Part shown: positions 1 through 9,712 of the stretch, piece by piece
Position numbering within the stretch: position 1 is the stretch's first letter
How the letters are laid out: each line of letters opens with the position of its first letter
Assembly: GCA_018697195.1 (NCBI GenBank)
Contig: CM031873.1
Coordinates: forward strand, 3,755,175 to 3,819,174
Origin: Certhia americana
Taxonomy: Eukaryota > Chordata > Aves > Passeriformes > Certhiidae
Length of the DNA stretch: 64,000 nt
Reading direction: 5' to 3'
Notes under the pieces: model-generated
The model's database searches: none
The model's input: only the letters and a program-made list of their open reading frames with translations
What the model was told of the DNA's origin: nothing
Program-made: the position numbers and the translations under genes

Positions 1-26
<26 letters not shown>
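1..26. repeat. Poly(T) tract at window edge
   Basis: An uninterrupted T run cut by the window start, so its real length is unknown. It could be the A tail of a minus-strand retroposon or a simple homopolymer; no adjacent element is recognisable. Confidence 0.9.
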
Positions 27-34
<8 letters not shown>

Positions 35-1179
35 CAGACTTAAAGAAGTGGCATCAAATTTGAAGGGCACCCAATCAATCTGTTGTCCTAGCTGCATGAA
101 ATTGTATTTCCTTGCCACTTCATATCTTATTTGCAGCAGCTGGGCTGTAAGTCATTGGTGATAACATTCTTTATTATGCAGCCGTGTTTATGAACTGTGC
201 CTGGAAAGAGATGATAGAAATATGCAGCAATATGCAAAGGGGGGGATGCTGGGGGGAGGGGGAATAAATGCTTGTTGCTAGGGCAACCATGGGGCTATTT
301 TGGGCATCAAATTTTGCAGATGATGAAAAGCATTTTCATGTGATGGTTGGTCTCTCTGGGAAGAGAAGGGGAGAGAGGGCACACAATAAACGGGAAGATA
401 ATATTCAAGAAGGCAGTCATTTAATTTTTTTCATATATAAATACATCTATAGTTTCAGCTGCACTGAAAATGCATTAAAATCGAAGGAGTCGCTGCCTCT
501 TAGTTGGAGGAAGGAGAGAGCTTTTAAATAACTGAATAGGAGATGGAATGCTGGTGATTTGGGAAGCTTTCCTACATCACTTGGCACAGCCTAAATCCAG
601 CTGGTGGTCTCAGGAAGTTCCTTATGGGTTAGGCTGGTGTCTGCAGCCACCCCTGCTTGCCCCCGTCCTTCTGGCCACAGGCAGCCAACAGCTCCTTCCC
701 CCAAAGCTTTATCCATCTCTAAACCAATGGAAATTGAGCCAATTAATTCACAACCCCTTCTGTCACAGGTTAAAAAGCACCAAATTTTCAAAGACTGCTC
801 TTGACTCTTGCAAGTAGCTAATGATACCCATACTTGATACCCATTAAAATGCTAAATTCATAAAAAATGGGAATTATTGTCAGGCAGTTGCCCTGAGTCA
901 GAGATCTCCAGCCTAGAGGATGTGAGCTGCTCCCACCAGTTGACATGGGAAGGGCTGAATGTCCCCTCTGTGAACCCAGGCTGTTGGAGAAGATCCTGGG
1001 GGCTCTCAGGATGAGTTCACAGAGTGGGGGACAAGGTCAAGTCACCAGCTGCTCCAGCTAGGACCAGGGCAGGTCCTTCTCTGCTGGTGGGAATGAACAG
1101 GGTGACCCCAGCCAAGGTTTTGCACCTTCACCTGTGGAGCTCTTGAAGCACCAAGAGCCAGGAAAGCACAATGGGGGAT
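27..1179. other. Unique non-coding sequence
   Basis: No gene, CR1 or LTR signature seen. Open frames are all under 90 codons and read as chance. A G-rich stretch at 239-262 (runs of 7, 6 and 5 G) could form a quadruplex. The segment 440-860 is AT-rich without clear motifs. Confidence 0.6.
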
Positions 1180-1705
1180 GCTTGGGAATGTCACCGAATC
1201 GTCGTGGAAAAACAAAAACTCTCCAGCAACCTTTTTCAGTGTTGGAGAATTAAGGCATTACTTTATTGTGGCCAGGATGTTGATCTGTGCAACAGAAATC
1301 ATTGTACCCACCCACAGCCCGGGTTGAGCAGAGCAAATCGTTCCACCACACCTGGTTCTTGACCAGATTTTCCACACACTCATACAGACAAAACTCAAGA
1401 GAAATTCATTGGTACAATTTTCATTGGTCCCAAGTTACACAGTTCTTAGTATTTGGTTGCATATTGATTATTGATCTCTTCGCCTTCGATGCTAATTGGG
1501 TCCTCATCCTTGGTTCTCTTATCGATCTTTCCCCAACCAGATGTCTCCGACCCACCCGGGGCGATGCTGGGGCGTTGATGGTCCTTAATGATCCCTTTTG
1601 TCCTGTGTATCTTCTGTGCTACCCCCGATCTGTAGATGTTAAACTCATCAGGCCTCGTCCAGGGAACAGTCTTTTGAAAAGAAGCCTCCACTCTCTTCCC
1701 CCTGG
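1180..1705 (-). mobile_element. Probable LTR remnant of an endogenous retrovirus
   Basis: Read on the minus strand this has LTR layout. A purine-rich tract (about 1694-1707, polypurine-tract-like) precedes a TG. Some 400 bases later there is an AATAAA signal (plus-strand TTTATT at 1261-1266), then about 75 bases to a possible ...GACA end near 1187. An 81-codon minus-strand open frame (1446-1691) lies in the putative U3; I do not recognise its product and it may be chance. The family is not identified. A poly(A)-tailed plus-strand retrocopy is an alternative because A44 abuts it, but no poly(A) signal lies just upstream on that strand. Confidence 0.4.
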
Positions 1706-1711
1706 GCTAAG

Positions 1712-1713
<2 letters not shown>

Positions 1714-1757
<44 letters not shown>
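1714..1757. repeat. Poly(A) tract, 44 A
   Basis: Pure A run directly abutting the probable LTR remnant. It produces a run of lysine codons in the overlapping plus-strand open frame, which is therefore not evidence of a protein. Confidence 0.95.
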
Positions 1758-1762
<5 letters not shown>

Positions 1763-2630
1763 GTTGTATAATTTCCAACAGGAACAGTGGAGCGGGATAA
1801 GAATTTGTCCTCATTTCGCAGCTTCTGACTTTTCCGAGCATCAAGTTTTATGCTCTACACCATCTCTGTCGCAGCGCTGCTTTTCTTAATTTGATCTGAG
1901 TGGAATTGCTCCAAGCAAGAACAAGCTCATGAGTGTTGTTTGCAGCCCCTGGATGATAACTGGTGCTCGAGCCATTCTTAAAATCCTTGGGACTCCAAAT
2001 ATATTGGCACATTAAGCCGGTTAAAATGAACCGCGCATGTTTACAGCCAGAAATCTATTTCAAATGCAATATAATGTGACTCTCTTATTGCTCTAAAGTT
2101 GTGTTTTTAATTAAGTAGTTATCAGTGGCAGTGAGATTCTTCTTGAATAATTAAATCAAGGTAGTTTAGTGAGTAATTGTAAAGCGAATTGCTGAGACCA
2201 TCAGGCTACTGTTGAGACAGTCTGTTTTCTTTCGGAAAATTAATTCAAGTGACGCGTGTGCTAAGAAAGTAGCAGCACATTGTGCTGGGTAATGGGCATT
2301 TGTCTTGGAATGCTTTGTGTGTCGGTGCTGCTTCTTTCTCATTCTGCCTTCCCGGCTTTCAGCTGTCTTCTCCAGAAACAAATGCTGATGGCTTTCTGCT
2401 TTGCATCTTCTCTTTCCCTTAATCCGCCGCCCCGGGTAGTTCAGCAGAGAAAAAAGGGAGTGGGTGATAAGTGAGTTACTCAAGAATAAAAGCACAGACC
2501 TGGTCTGACCAGTTCTTGTGTGAATGAAGAGGAACTTTCTCGGCCCAATTTCCGAGCTTTCAGCTCAGGGACAGCAGAGCCTGCCCCGTTTTTTATCACT
2601 ACCGGCATCTGATTCAGAGTTTTTCAGAAA
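1758..2630. other. Unique non-coding sequence
   Basis: No repeat family recognised. The central part, 1985-2260, is AT-rich and is listed separately as a candidate conserved element. The rest shows only short chance open frames. Confidence 0.55.
1985..2260. promoter_or_regulatory. Candidate conserved non-coding element
   Basis: AT-rich island with several homeodomain-type cores (tttaattaag near 2105, gaataattaaatc near 2144, gagtaattg near 2171) in otherwise mixed sequence. The call rests on composition only; conservation could not be tested. Confidence 0.22.
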
Positions 2631-3281
2631 TGTGAGGTTAATGGCTCTTGAACTAAATTTGTGTGAAAAAACAGGTTCACTTTCCTGGTAAAATTTAAAG
2701 AGTTTAATAAAAGACAATAAGAAACAAACAATAAAGGAAAGGTTACAACACCCGGGTGCCTTGGTGCTTTTCCAAGAGCTCACCGGCTGTTTTAGAGACA
2801 CACCTTAAATACCCCAGCCTGTTACATATTCACTGATCTATATGCATACTCAAACCTTTTAAAGAACTTATTTTCATGTTTCTAGGAACTATTTTACATG
2901 GCCACTCCTTGGGTCCGCCTTTTTAGAGCATGTGTTCTTCAGTTTTAATTTCTTATTATATTTTGGTTTAGGCTTTTGTCTCTTTTTTCACAGGCAGAGA
3001 AAGCTGATAGCAGCTTGGGCCCCTCTTGGAAGTTATCTTGTCTATTCAGGCACACCACACCTAAATTCTAAAACTACAGCAAAATGCCATTATACATATA
3101 ACATTCATCTTAATACTTGTGAAAAGCCAATACTAAAATATGCATTTATAACATTTGGAAGAGCTGAGACGAATCAGTGATGCTGATGTTTTCCTAAAGG
3201 TCTGGGAAAGAGAAGCTGCTCATTGAAGCTTTGGCCCCTGTCCTGTGTTCACTGATGAACATGTGGGGTGTGCCTTTTGCA
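2631..3281 (-). mobile_element. Older LTR fragment (family C), split by a younger LTR
   Basis: Two blocks, 2631-2661 and 3154-3281, join into one sequence that matches 7811-7990 throughout, sharing 'gttaatggctct', 'ttggaagag', 'ttttcctaaagg' and 'ttggcccctgtcctgtg'. The match runs straight across the join when 2662-3153 is removed, so this is one element interrupted by an insertion. By analogy with the better copy at 7811, which keeps a minus-strand AATAAA, this is the R/U5 end of an LTR on the minus strand. The poly(A) signal is lost here. Confidence 0.75.
2662..3153 (-). mobile_element. Solo LTR (family A), nested, with 4-bp target-site duplication
   Basis: On the minus strand it begins TGTTATAAATG and ends TTTTTTCACA, the usual TG...CA LTR boundaries, and is 492 bp long. 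It is flanked by TTTG at 2658-2661 and 3154-3157, a 4-bp duplication as expected for gammaretrovirus-like (ERV1) integrases. A TATA-like TATTTAAGG (plus 2803-2811) precedes an ATTAAA poly(A) signal (plus 2703-2708) by about 95 bases, leaving a very short U5. No primer-binding site follows, so it is a solo LTR. A diverged second copy lies at 3983-4552. Confidence 0.75.
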
Positions 3282-3353
3282 CTGCTGGTGTCATAATATG
3301 ATATTTAAGGTGCCTCTTTTTGCACTGCTGGTGTCATAATGTGATATTTAAAG
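3271..3353. repeat. Tandem duplication, about 40 bp unit, two copies
   Basis: 3271-3310 and 3311-3353 share 'ttttgcactgctggtgtcat' followed by 'aat.tgatatttaa.gtg'. The copies differ by a few substitutions and a 3-base indel. The first copy overlaps the end of the family C LTR match. Confidence 0.85.
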
Positions 3354-3933
3354 TGTCTCGTTTGGCACGCAGTAATTCTCTCGCTATTGGGTATTCCAAA
3401 GGCAAACAAATCTTCCACTGTATTAAACTTTATTTGCCAGGAGATCAAGGGGAAAACCCCTGTGCAAACCTGAATATGTACAGGTGCCCTGGGCAGGATG
3501 TCCAAACACAGCCACCGTGGAGAAAAATTAGTGCACACTGTAGAAAAAATATTTTTGATGCATTTTAAATTTATTTCTTAAAAACCTACCTCATGTTCTC
3601 TCAGCAGCTTCCCTTGCTCTGTCTGAGGAATATGTCTAACAAGTAACACCAGCATCACACAAATTCTGAGGAAGCTGGGCTCACTCTGTAGCAGCTTGTT
3701 GATATTTTCCAAGGCAAAATGAAGAATTAAGTGAGGAGAGTCTGGTCAAAGTCCTGACTTTATCCTCAGGCACCAGCAATCACTCAACAATTCACCAGCT
3801 GATGCTTTTTTGGAGTGTGTTTTCTGTCACCACCAAGTCCACGAGGACCGGGGTGGTGGGAGGGAATGCCGGTGTCTTGTGGAATTACTTCTGCGAAGTG
3901 GGATCTTTCTAAAGTGTGAAAAACAAGGTTCTT

Positions 3934-3935
<2 letters not shown>
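3354..3935. other. Unique non-coding sequence
   Basis: Nothing recognisable beyond short chance open frames. It sits between the nested LTRs and the poly(T) tract. Confidence 0.55.

Positions 3936-3982
<47 letters not shown>
3936..3982 (-). repeat. Poly(T), reading as a 47-base A tail on the minus strand
   Basis: Pure T run joined directly to the family A LTR copy at 3983. On the minus strand it starts 16 bases after an ATTAAA signal (plus 3998-4003), where a poly(A) tail would be added to an LTR transcript. It may have expanded by slippage since. Confidence 0.85.
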
Positions 3983-3983
<1 letters not shown>

Positions 3984-4552
3984 TTAAAATTTAAAAGTTT
4001 AATAAATTACAAAAAGAGATGAAGACAAAGTTTTTGACAGCTGGGTGCTTAACATTTAGTTAAGAGCACACTTTGGTTTTGGAGATATTTTTAAAACACT
4101 TCTTTATTATATTAGCTTATTGCATATTTTTACATTATTATGCATATTTAACTTCTTTATAAAACTATTTAATATATTTTAGGAATTGTTTATTATGGGT
4201 CTTTTTGGGTTTGCTTTTTTAGAGCATGCGTACTTTTGGTTGTAGTTTTAGTTTGTTTTTATTATTACTTTAGTTTGGGCTTTGGTTTACACTTTTTTTT
4301 GGATGGTAGGTGTTGATAGTTGGTATATTAGTAGTAGTAGGATTTATTCTATGTTTATTGGATGTTACTTTGACTAAGCAGGCAGTTTTATTGTAAGTAT
4401 AACTACATTAGCTATTTTACTGCTATGTTTAAGTTTAGTTAACAGCAAAAATAAAAACTATATTTTTATAGCAGTTACTCTAACTTTCTACACACAGTAC
4501 TTATTTTAATATTTGTGGAAAGACAATATTATAGTATGTGTGAAATACGAAG
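3983..4552 (-). mobile_element. Second copy of LTR family A, A-tailed and C-depleted
   Basis: Collinear with 2688-3153. Shared blocks include 'taaaattta..agtttaataaa', 'ttttttagagcatg.gt.ctt' and, at the far end, 'ttaata.ttgtg.aaag.caata'. It lacks the roughly 26-base U5 of the first copy, which is replaced by the A47 tail. Relative to the first copy many plus-strand C positions are T (gggtccgcct at 2911 against gggtttgctt at 4207), while G is kept. That is G-to-A on the element's sense strand, the direction expected from APOBEC editing of retroviral cDNA. Other substitution types also occur, so the copy is old. Confidence 0.65.
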
Positions 4553-4649
4553 TTATAGTTCGTGTTGGGTAAATAAAAATAATTGGTGTAATTGTGATTG
4601 TGAAATATGTGGAATACAGTCATGGAACAGTTATAAAAATGAGTTATAA

Positions 4650-5390
4650 CAAACATGGAAAGCAAAGCATGGAAGAAGGCCTTTTGAACTTTTGTTCACA
4701 ATTAACTACTACAGATCTTAAGTTGTTTTGTAGTAAGAATATGTGAATTATAACTTTAGATGTTGCTTTTTGTTTTGGCAAATACTTTCTACTTGTAATT
4801 AAACCTTAAGCTGTTTTGTAATAAGAACTTTTAAATTATAGTTTTAGAATATTGCTTTGTATTAAGGATTTTTAAAACTGAAGCTTTAGAATTTACAGAA
4901 AGTTTAAACAAAGGAAAGAAGTGAGATTATCTCACAATTATCTCACAATTCCTAACAAAATGATGAAGAAAACAGCCTGAGAAAGGAGGGTGGACATCAA
5001 CTCGCTGATGAATGGTTTCAAAAAGGGAAGCTGGGCCCCACCAGCTGAGGTGTACATCCTGAGAAAAATGGATCACAATGGAATATAGAAATTGTAAAGA
5101 AACCAACTATCACTGTCATTGATTTTACATCCTGAAGAATGCATCCTGAGAGGAATGGGTCACAATGAAGTATAGAACTGTGATGTAAAAACTGGAATTA
5201 GAAACTGCTGAAAAAGCCTACAAGTATACATATAAATACCAGCAGGCCTCAGCATTCAGTGTGCAGTTGGAGGGAGAGATCCCACTTCTGCACCCAGCAC
5301 TGCTTTCCTTATATTTTACCATATTAATTAATAAATTGAATTACTGCTTGATATATTGGCTGAGTCAAGCTCCTCATTTTTAACATCTGT
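4650..5390 (+). mobile_element. Endogenous retrovirus LTR (family D)
   Basis: Promoter-like order on the plus strand: an AT-rich U3, TATAAATA at 5231-5238, then AATAAA at 5330-5335, 99 bases later, then a short U5 ending near 'catttttaaca' (about 5388). U3 contains two internal duplications with a period of about 88 bp: 4717 and 4805 ('cttaag.tgttttgta.taagaa'), and 5055 and 5142 ('catcctgaga..aatgg.tcacaatg'). At 5419-5429 the motif TTTGGGAGCTC resembles the start of an MLV-type primer-binding region (TTTGGGGGCTC), so the LTR may end near 5418. The 5' boundary is uncertain and no retroviral genes follow. Confidence 0.65.
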
Positions 5391-7810
5391 ATACATAGCA
5401 AAAGCACTATTAATAATTTGGGAGCTCAGAAGGGTTCGGGTACCTTTGGCAGTCACGTTCACCAGTCTCTGCTCTGCTTTGTGGCAGGACTGTTGCTCCA
5501 TGCTCCAAGGATGTGAAACTCAGGGGTTTAGCTGCCTTTTCATCAGGAGAACCATCTGCAGAGCTGTTGTTGCCACAGCCAGCTCTATTCCCCAGGACTT
5601 TTCTCCAGCAAAAATCTCCAAGGATTTTTCGGGGGGGGCTTTTCTGCAGCTCCAGGCTCTGCTCTTGAGGCTGTCCTTACCTGCCAGGGGGGTTATTTGG
5701 AGAAAACATCTCTTTCTCTCTGTGTTTGCAGCTCTAAAATAGAGATAATGGCACAACAGGAGTGAGAAGGAAGCTTTTGGGGTGAACAGATGCTGCAGAA
5801 CTGCAGAGCATCCTCAGCTGATAATGGCTGCTCCAGTTTTGATGAAGTGTCAGACTTGAAAAGTTTTAGGAAAAATTGTCCTACTTCTTTCTGCAGTAAA
5901 GTGGCAGATTTCTCACATTTTTCAGTCTTTTTTTTTTTTTTTTTTTCTGAAGAGGAAGTTTAGATAGGAAAATATTTTCATTTTATTCTATTTTTAAGGC
6001 TTTTTCTGTGTTTTTCCAAACACTATGTCCCCCAAGAATGGGCTGACTGTCTTTTGTTGTATATACATATCAGTGTTGAGAAACTGGGAACTTTAATTTC
6101 ATCATTTCTGGTCTCACCCACATTTGAGTTACCAGAAACTCTGAGCACAAAGCTGAAACCCACTTTGTTCCAACCATATTTACCTCTCCATAAAGAGGTA
6201 TCAAATATAGGAATAACACAAATTCAGGCTCTTCTAATATTTTTTTTTTCAGGACAGGAAAGATTCTGCCTGTGGGTTTAATGCCAAAGACAGTCAAAGA
6301 GAGTGAGAGACAGAAGGTCAGTCTTTCAGCTTTGTTTATTCCAAGACTAAATTGTACCTCTTAATGATTGCATGGATGTTTTCTGCTTTCAAAGATTTGT
6401 GTCCTGCTTGACAAAAATGAGCCTGTACCATTACTGGGGTGGTCTGGAGGCAGCCAGACTGAGTGATATTTTTGTCATGTGAGGTTTCAGCTTTATTTGA
6501 AACATCAAAAGAGGTTTCAGCTTTATTTGAAACTCGTGTTTAAGGTCATACCTTGTGATGGGCTCCTCGTGCAGCTCTGGTTCAATGTATGGAAATGGAT
6601 ATAGGTATCATGGTCTGGTTTTTGCATCTGGGAGTGTAAATCTTTCCTGTTCTTCTGGACTCACACAAATCTCCTTTGGTAACACGCATTTCTGCTCCTT
6701 TTTTTGGGGAGGGAGAAAAGAAATGGTGTTTGATGACACTCTGTGTGGTCTGTGGTCCTGTCTGGCGTAGGACAAGTATTTAAAAACAAATAAACCCCCC
6801 TTGCAAATATTTGTTTAAATGTTCTGGTTTGACTGTTTCTATTCCATGTGGGATGTGGAAAGACACATTTTAATCCAAACAGGGATAAAGGGGATGGCTT
6901 TGCCTTCTAACATTTCAAACATGACAACTTGAACTTTCCTTTTCCTTAAAATAACCTTATTTAAAACAGAGGAGTGTAAATGAGAGTAAGAAAGAGAACG
7001 CATTTTCATGTGCCAGTTTCTATCACCTCACTTCCAAATTTAGTTTGCTGCTTTAAATCAGTCCCTTTTCCCTAGTGGGCCCTTCACTTCTTCTGTCAAA
7101 GTTTGTCTCTACCCATGCATTTGTGTCTGATCACCCTCCAATTAAAATAAACTGCACTCCCTAGGCAGCTCAGAGCATCACTTGGGGAGGTTTTAGGGGT
7201 TTTAAGTTTTTATGTACATATACGTGTTGGATGGGTTTATACATAAAAAATATGAAATAGAGGTGTATATTATTTCATTGTGTATTTTGTAGTAATCAAA
7301 ATATCAGTCCCTAACCAGTGGGTTCTCCATCGCATCTATTTCATTCCCACCCTGGGCATGGACAGTGTGGTTACCCCTCAGCAGATGCTGTTAATTGTTG
7401 GTACCAAAGCCCACAGGAGTCCGTGGAAGTTTGGATAAGAGATTTTGATTTGATGATAAATGAGGGAGAAAAATCAAACAAGATATCTGAAGGCTATCCC
7501 TAGGCAACAGCAGCACAGCCAGAGCATCTGGTGTTCCCTACAGCAACAAGATGGTTCAAAAGAAAATGCAGTGAATATCAGAAATCATTACTGGAATAAG
7601 GGGCAGCTCCAGGATTTTGGTTCAAAACCAAAACAGAACAAACAACAAAACACACAAAAAACCCAACCTCACAGAATTCTTGCTCAGAGAGTGTTTGCTT
7701 TGCTCCTGTGACTCCCCTGCAGCCACCAGTCTCCACTGGGCAGGTGGTTCTGCCTTCCTGCCCTGGGCTGAGCCAAGCCCTCTGGTTTGGCAGCATTGCA
7801 GGGCAAAACT
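5391..7810. other. Unique non-coding sequence
   Basis: No gene or element family seen. It contains a T19 tract at 5928-5946 and the duplication at 6481-6533. Open frames reach 128 codons (5356-5742) but begin in the LTR end and resemble nothing known. Confidence 0.5.
6481..6533. repeat. Tandem duplication, 30-bp period
   Basis: 'gaggtttcagctttatttga' plus aac occurs exactly at 6481-6503 and 6511-6533. The copies are identical, which points to a fairly recent slippage or duplication. Confidence 0.95.
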
Positions 7811-7990
7811 AGGGAGTTAATGGCTCTCCATCTAAGTTTGGAAGAGTTGAGGTGAGTCAGTGCTGCTGAAGGACTGTTTTCCTAAAGGCCTAGGGAAGAG
7901 AAGTTGTTTATTGTAGCCTTGGCCCCTGTCCTGTGTGTGTCAAACGTGGTTTATTAGTGAGGGTGTGTGAGGGGTCTGCCTTTCACACGA
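7811..7990 (-). mobile_element. LTR fragment (family C), R/U5 end
   Basis: The uninterrupted counterpart of the element split at 2631-3281. On the minus strand an AATAAA (plus TTTATT, 7907-7912) is followed by about 95 bases ending at 'gccattaactcc', like the U5 of an LTR. The upstream (U3) part is not recognisable beyond 7990. Confidence 0.6.
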
Positions 7991-8674
7991 GCAGGCGCAG
8001 ACCTGGAGAAAGCAGAAAAATAGAAAAGTAGAAAAAGTGGAAAAATAGCATCACATCTAAGAGAAGCTTTAGAAGGCAAGTATTACTTAAAGTCACACCA
8101 GCAGGAGGAAAAACCTCAATGCCCAGGGGTGAAATGGGAGGGTGGCTGCTCTGGGAGGGAAGGGCAGGCATTTAAAGCAGGACACAGCCCTGCAGAGTAA
8201 GCAAAGCCCAGCTTTATGCCCTCGTGGATACTCAAACCTAAAGGATATTGTGGTGTGTGCCTGATTTGCACCTAAGCCTCAGCTGCACAGGGCTGGAAGG
8301 AGCCTCAAGCATTGCCAGAGCTCCCCTCCCTCCTCCAGTGATGGACCAGCTGTGCCTTTCCCTATAATTTCAGCTCCTAATGCCTTGTCCAGGTTCAAGG
8401 GGGCACAAACTTTTGCCTTTTCATTCTGAGCCTGAAACAATGGCTGAGCTCTCTGTCTCCCGCCGGGGTGAAGGAGGTAACCTCCCTCCTCACGGTGTCC
8501 TCATGAATAATTCCACCGCTCGCCCACTTGATTTCAGGTTTCCCAAAATAACTGACACTCTTCACACTGAGAGCAAGCAATCCTGGGGAAAATAAAATAC
8601 ATTAAACAGCTACACCAACCACCTTGAGAGAGCCCTGAGCGAGTTGGTGATTAAAAAAAAAAAAGAAATTATAA

Positions 8675-8706
<32 letters not shown>

Positions 8707-9639
8707 GGAGGCTCTGTAGGAAATTTTGAGAGTTAGTGGGGACAATACCATGTCCCTCGATGCTCCCATTTGCAGTGAATATCTGCTTTGGTTCCTTTTT
8801 TGGGGTGGATGTGACTGCCTTCTGTCTGTGAATCTACATTTGTGGAGCTGGATCCCTGGGAAGATGGGGAGGGCTGACATGGGTGATACTCACAGCACGG
8901 CATAGATTTGCCATCGGGATCCATCCCGCCTGCCTGAGCAGCCTTTCCCCTTCAGACAATTCAGAATTTCCTTTCCGAGTGTGACTCCCCTCTTCAGATG
9001 TGCTGTACAATGTCTCTCCACTGGATACCCACCGAATGCCTAATTTTTAACCACTCTGTCTGTCAGATCCACAAAAGCTGTTACTGGAGGTGTTTGCATA
9101 AAAGAGCTCCACTGTAGGTATCTGAGAGCAGCTGGCGATGCTCTAGACAGTCTCCAGCCGTGCTGAGCCAGGCAGGATGCTTTAGTCTCCCTGGCTTAAT
9201 GGCTACGTGCCGTTCCTTAATGTGCCCTCCCCCTCAATTGCCTCCGAAATTAGCATGCAAAACGTGTCCAGCCTAGGAAAGAAAAGAACTTTAGAACCTC
9301 CTGGATTCAGGCAAGACAGGTTGGGGTATTATTGGAAATAAAATGCAACTCTGACAGGGAGAGGTCAGACAATGATCAGCCCTGGGCTCAGGCAGCACAG
9401 ACCAAGGGCACCTGGGGAAAATGATGGCTTGGCCTTGAATAATCCTTCTCGGCACTGTGAGCCCAGCCTGGGCTCTGTCTCTCCTGAGGTGAAGCCTGGC
9501 ATGAGGTGAAGCATGTCCACAGTGGTTTTATCTGGTTTGAGCCCCATGAACAGCCACTGGGCAGTGCTAGTGTGGGGCAGGACTCCTGTCTTGTAGAATG
9601 GTGGGGAAAGGGAGAGTGCTTGGGGAAACAGTTCAGTGA
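7991..9639. other. Unique non-coding sequence with A-rich tract
   Basis: Contains A12 at 8653-8664 and A26 at 8677-8702 separated by gaaattataatt. Nothing else is recognisable; the open frames are short. Confidence 0.5.
8653..8702. repeat. A-rich simple repeat
   Basis: A12, an AT-rich 12-mer, then A26. It may be an old retroposon tail, but no upstream element is seen. Confidence 0.85.
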
Positions 9640-9712
9640 TGGACTGAGCAGTCTGGGACCAACAGCTGGATTTGAAGGTCTTAGAGGTCTTTTCCAACCA
9701 AGATGGTTCTAT
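9640..9712 (+). mobile_element. CR1 LINE 3'-end fragment
   Basis: The stretch from about 9664, 'gaaggtcttagaggtctttt' then 'ccaaccaagatggttctat', matches the typical CR1 3' tail. The upstream 25 bases are less certain. Truncated, with no reverse transcriptase part. Confidence 0.55.

Noticed and set aside
1287..1889. 200-codon plus-strand open frame
   Set aside because: It is held open by the A44 tract (a run of lysines) and crosses a probable LTR; no domain is recognisable.
8280..8345. Weak resemblance to a minus-strand CR1 end (ggctggaaggagcctcaagc)
   Set aside because: The similarity covers about 20 bases and does not continue on either side.
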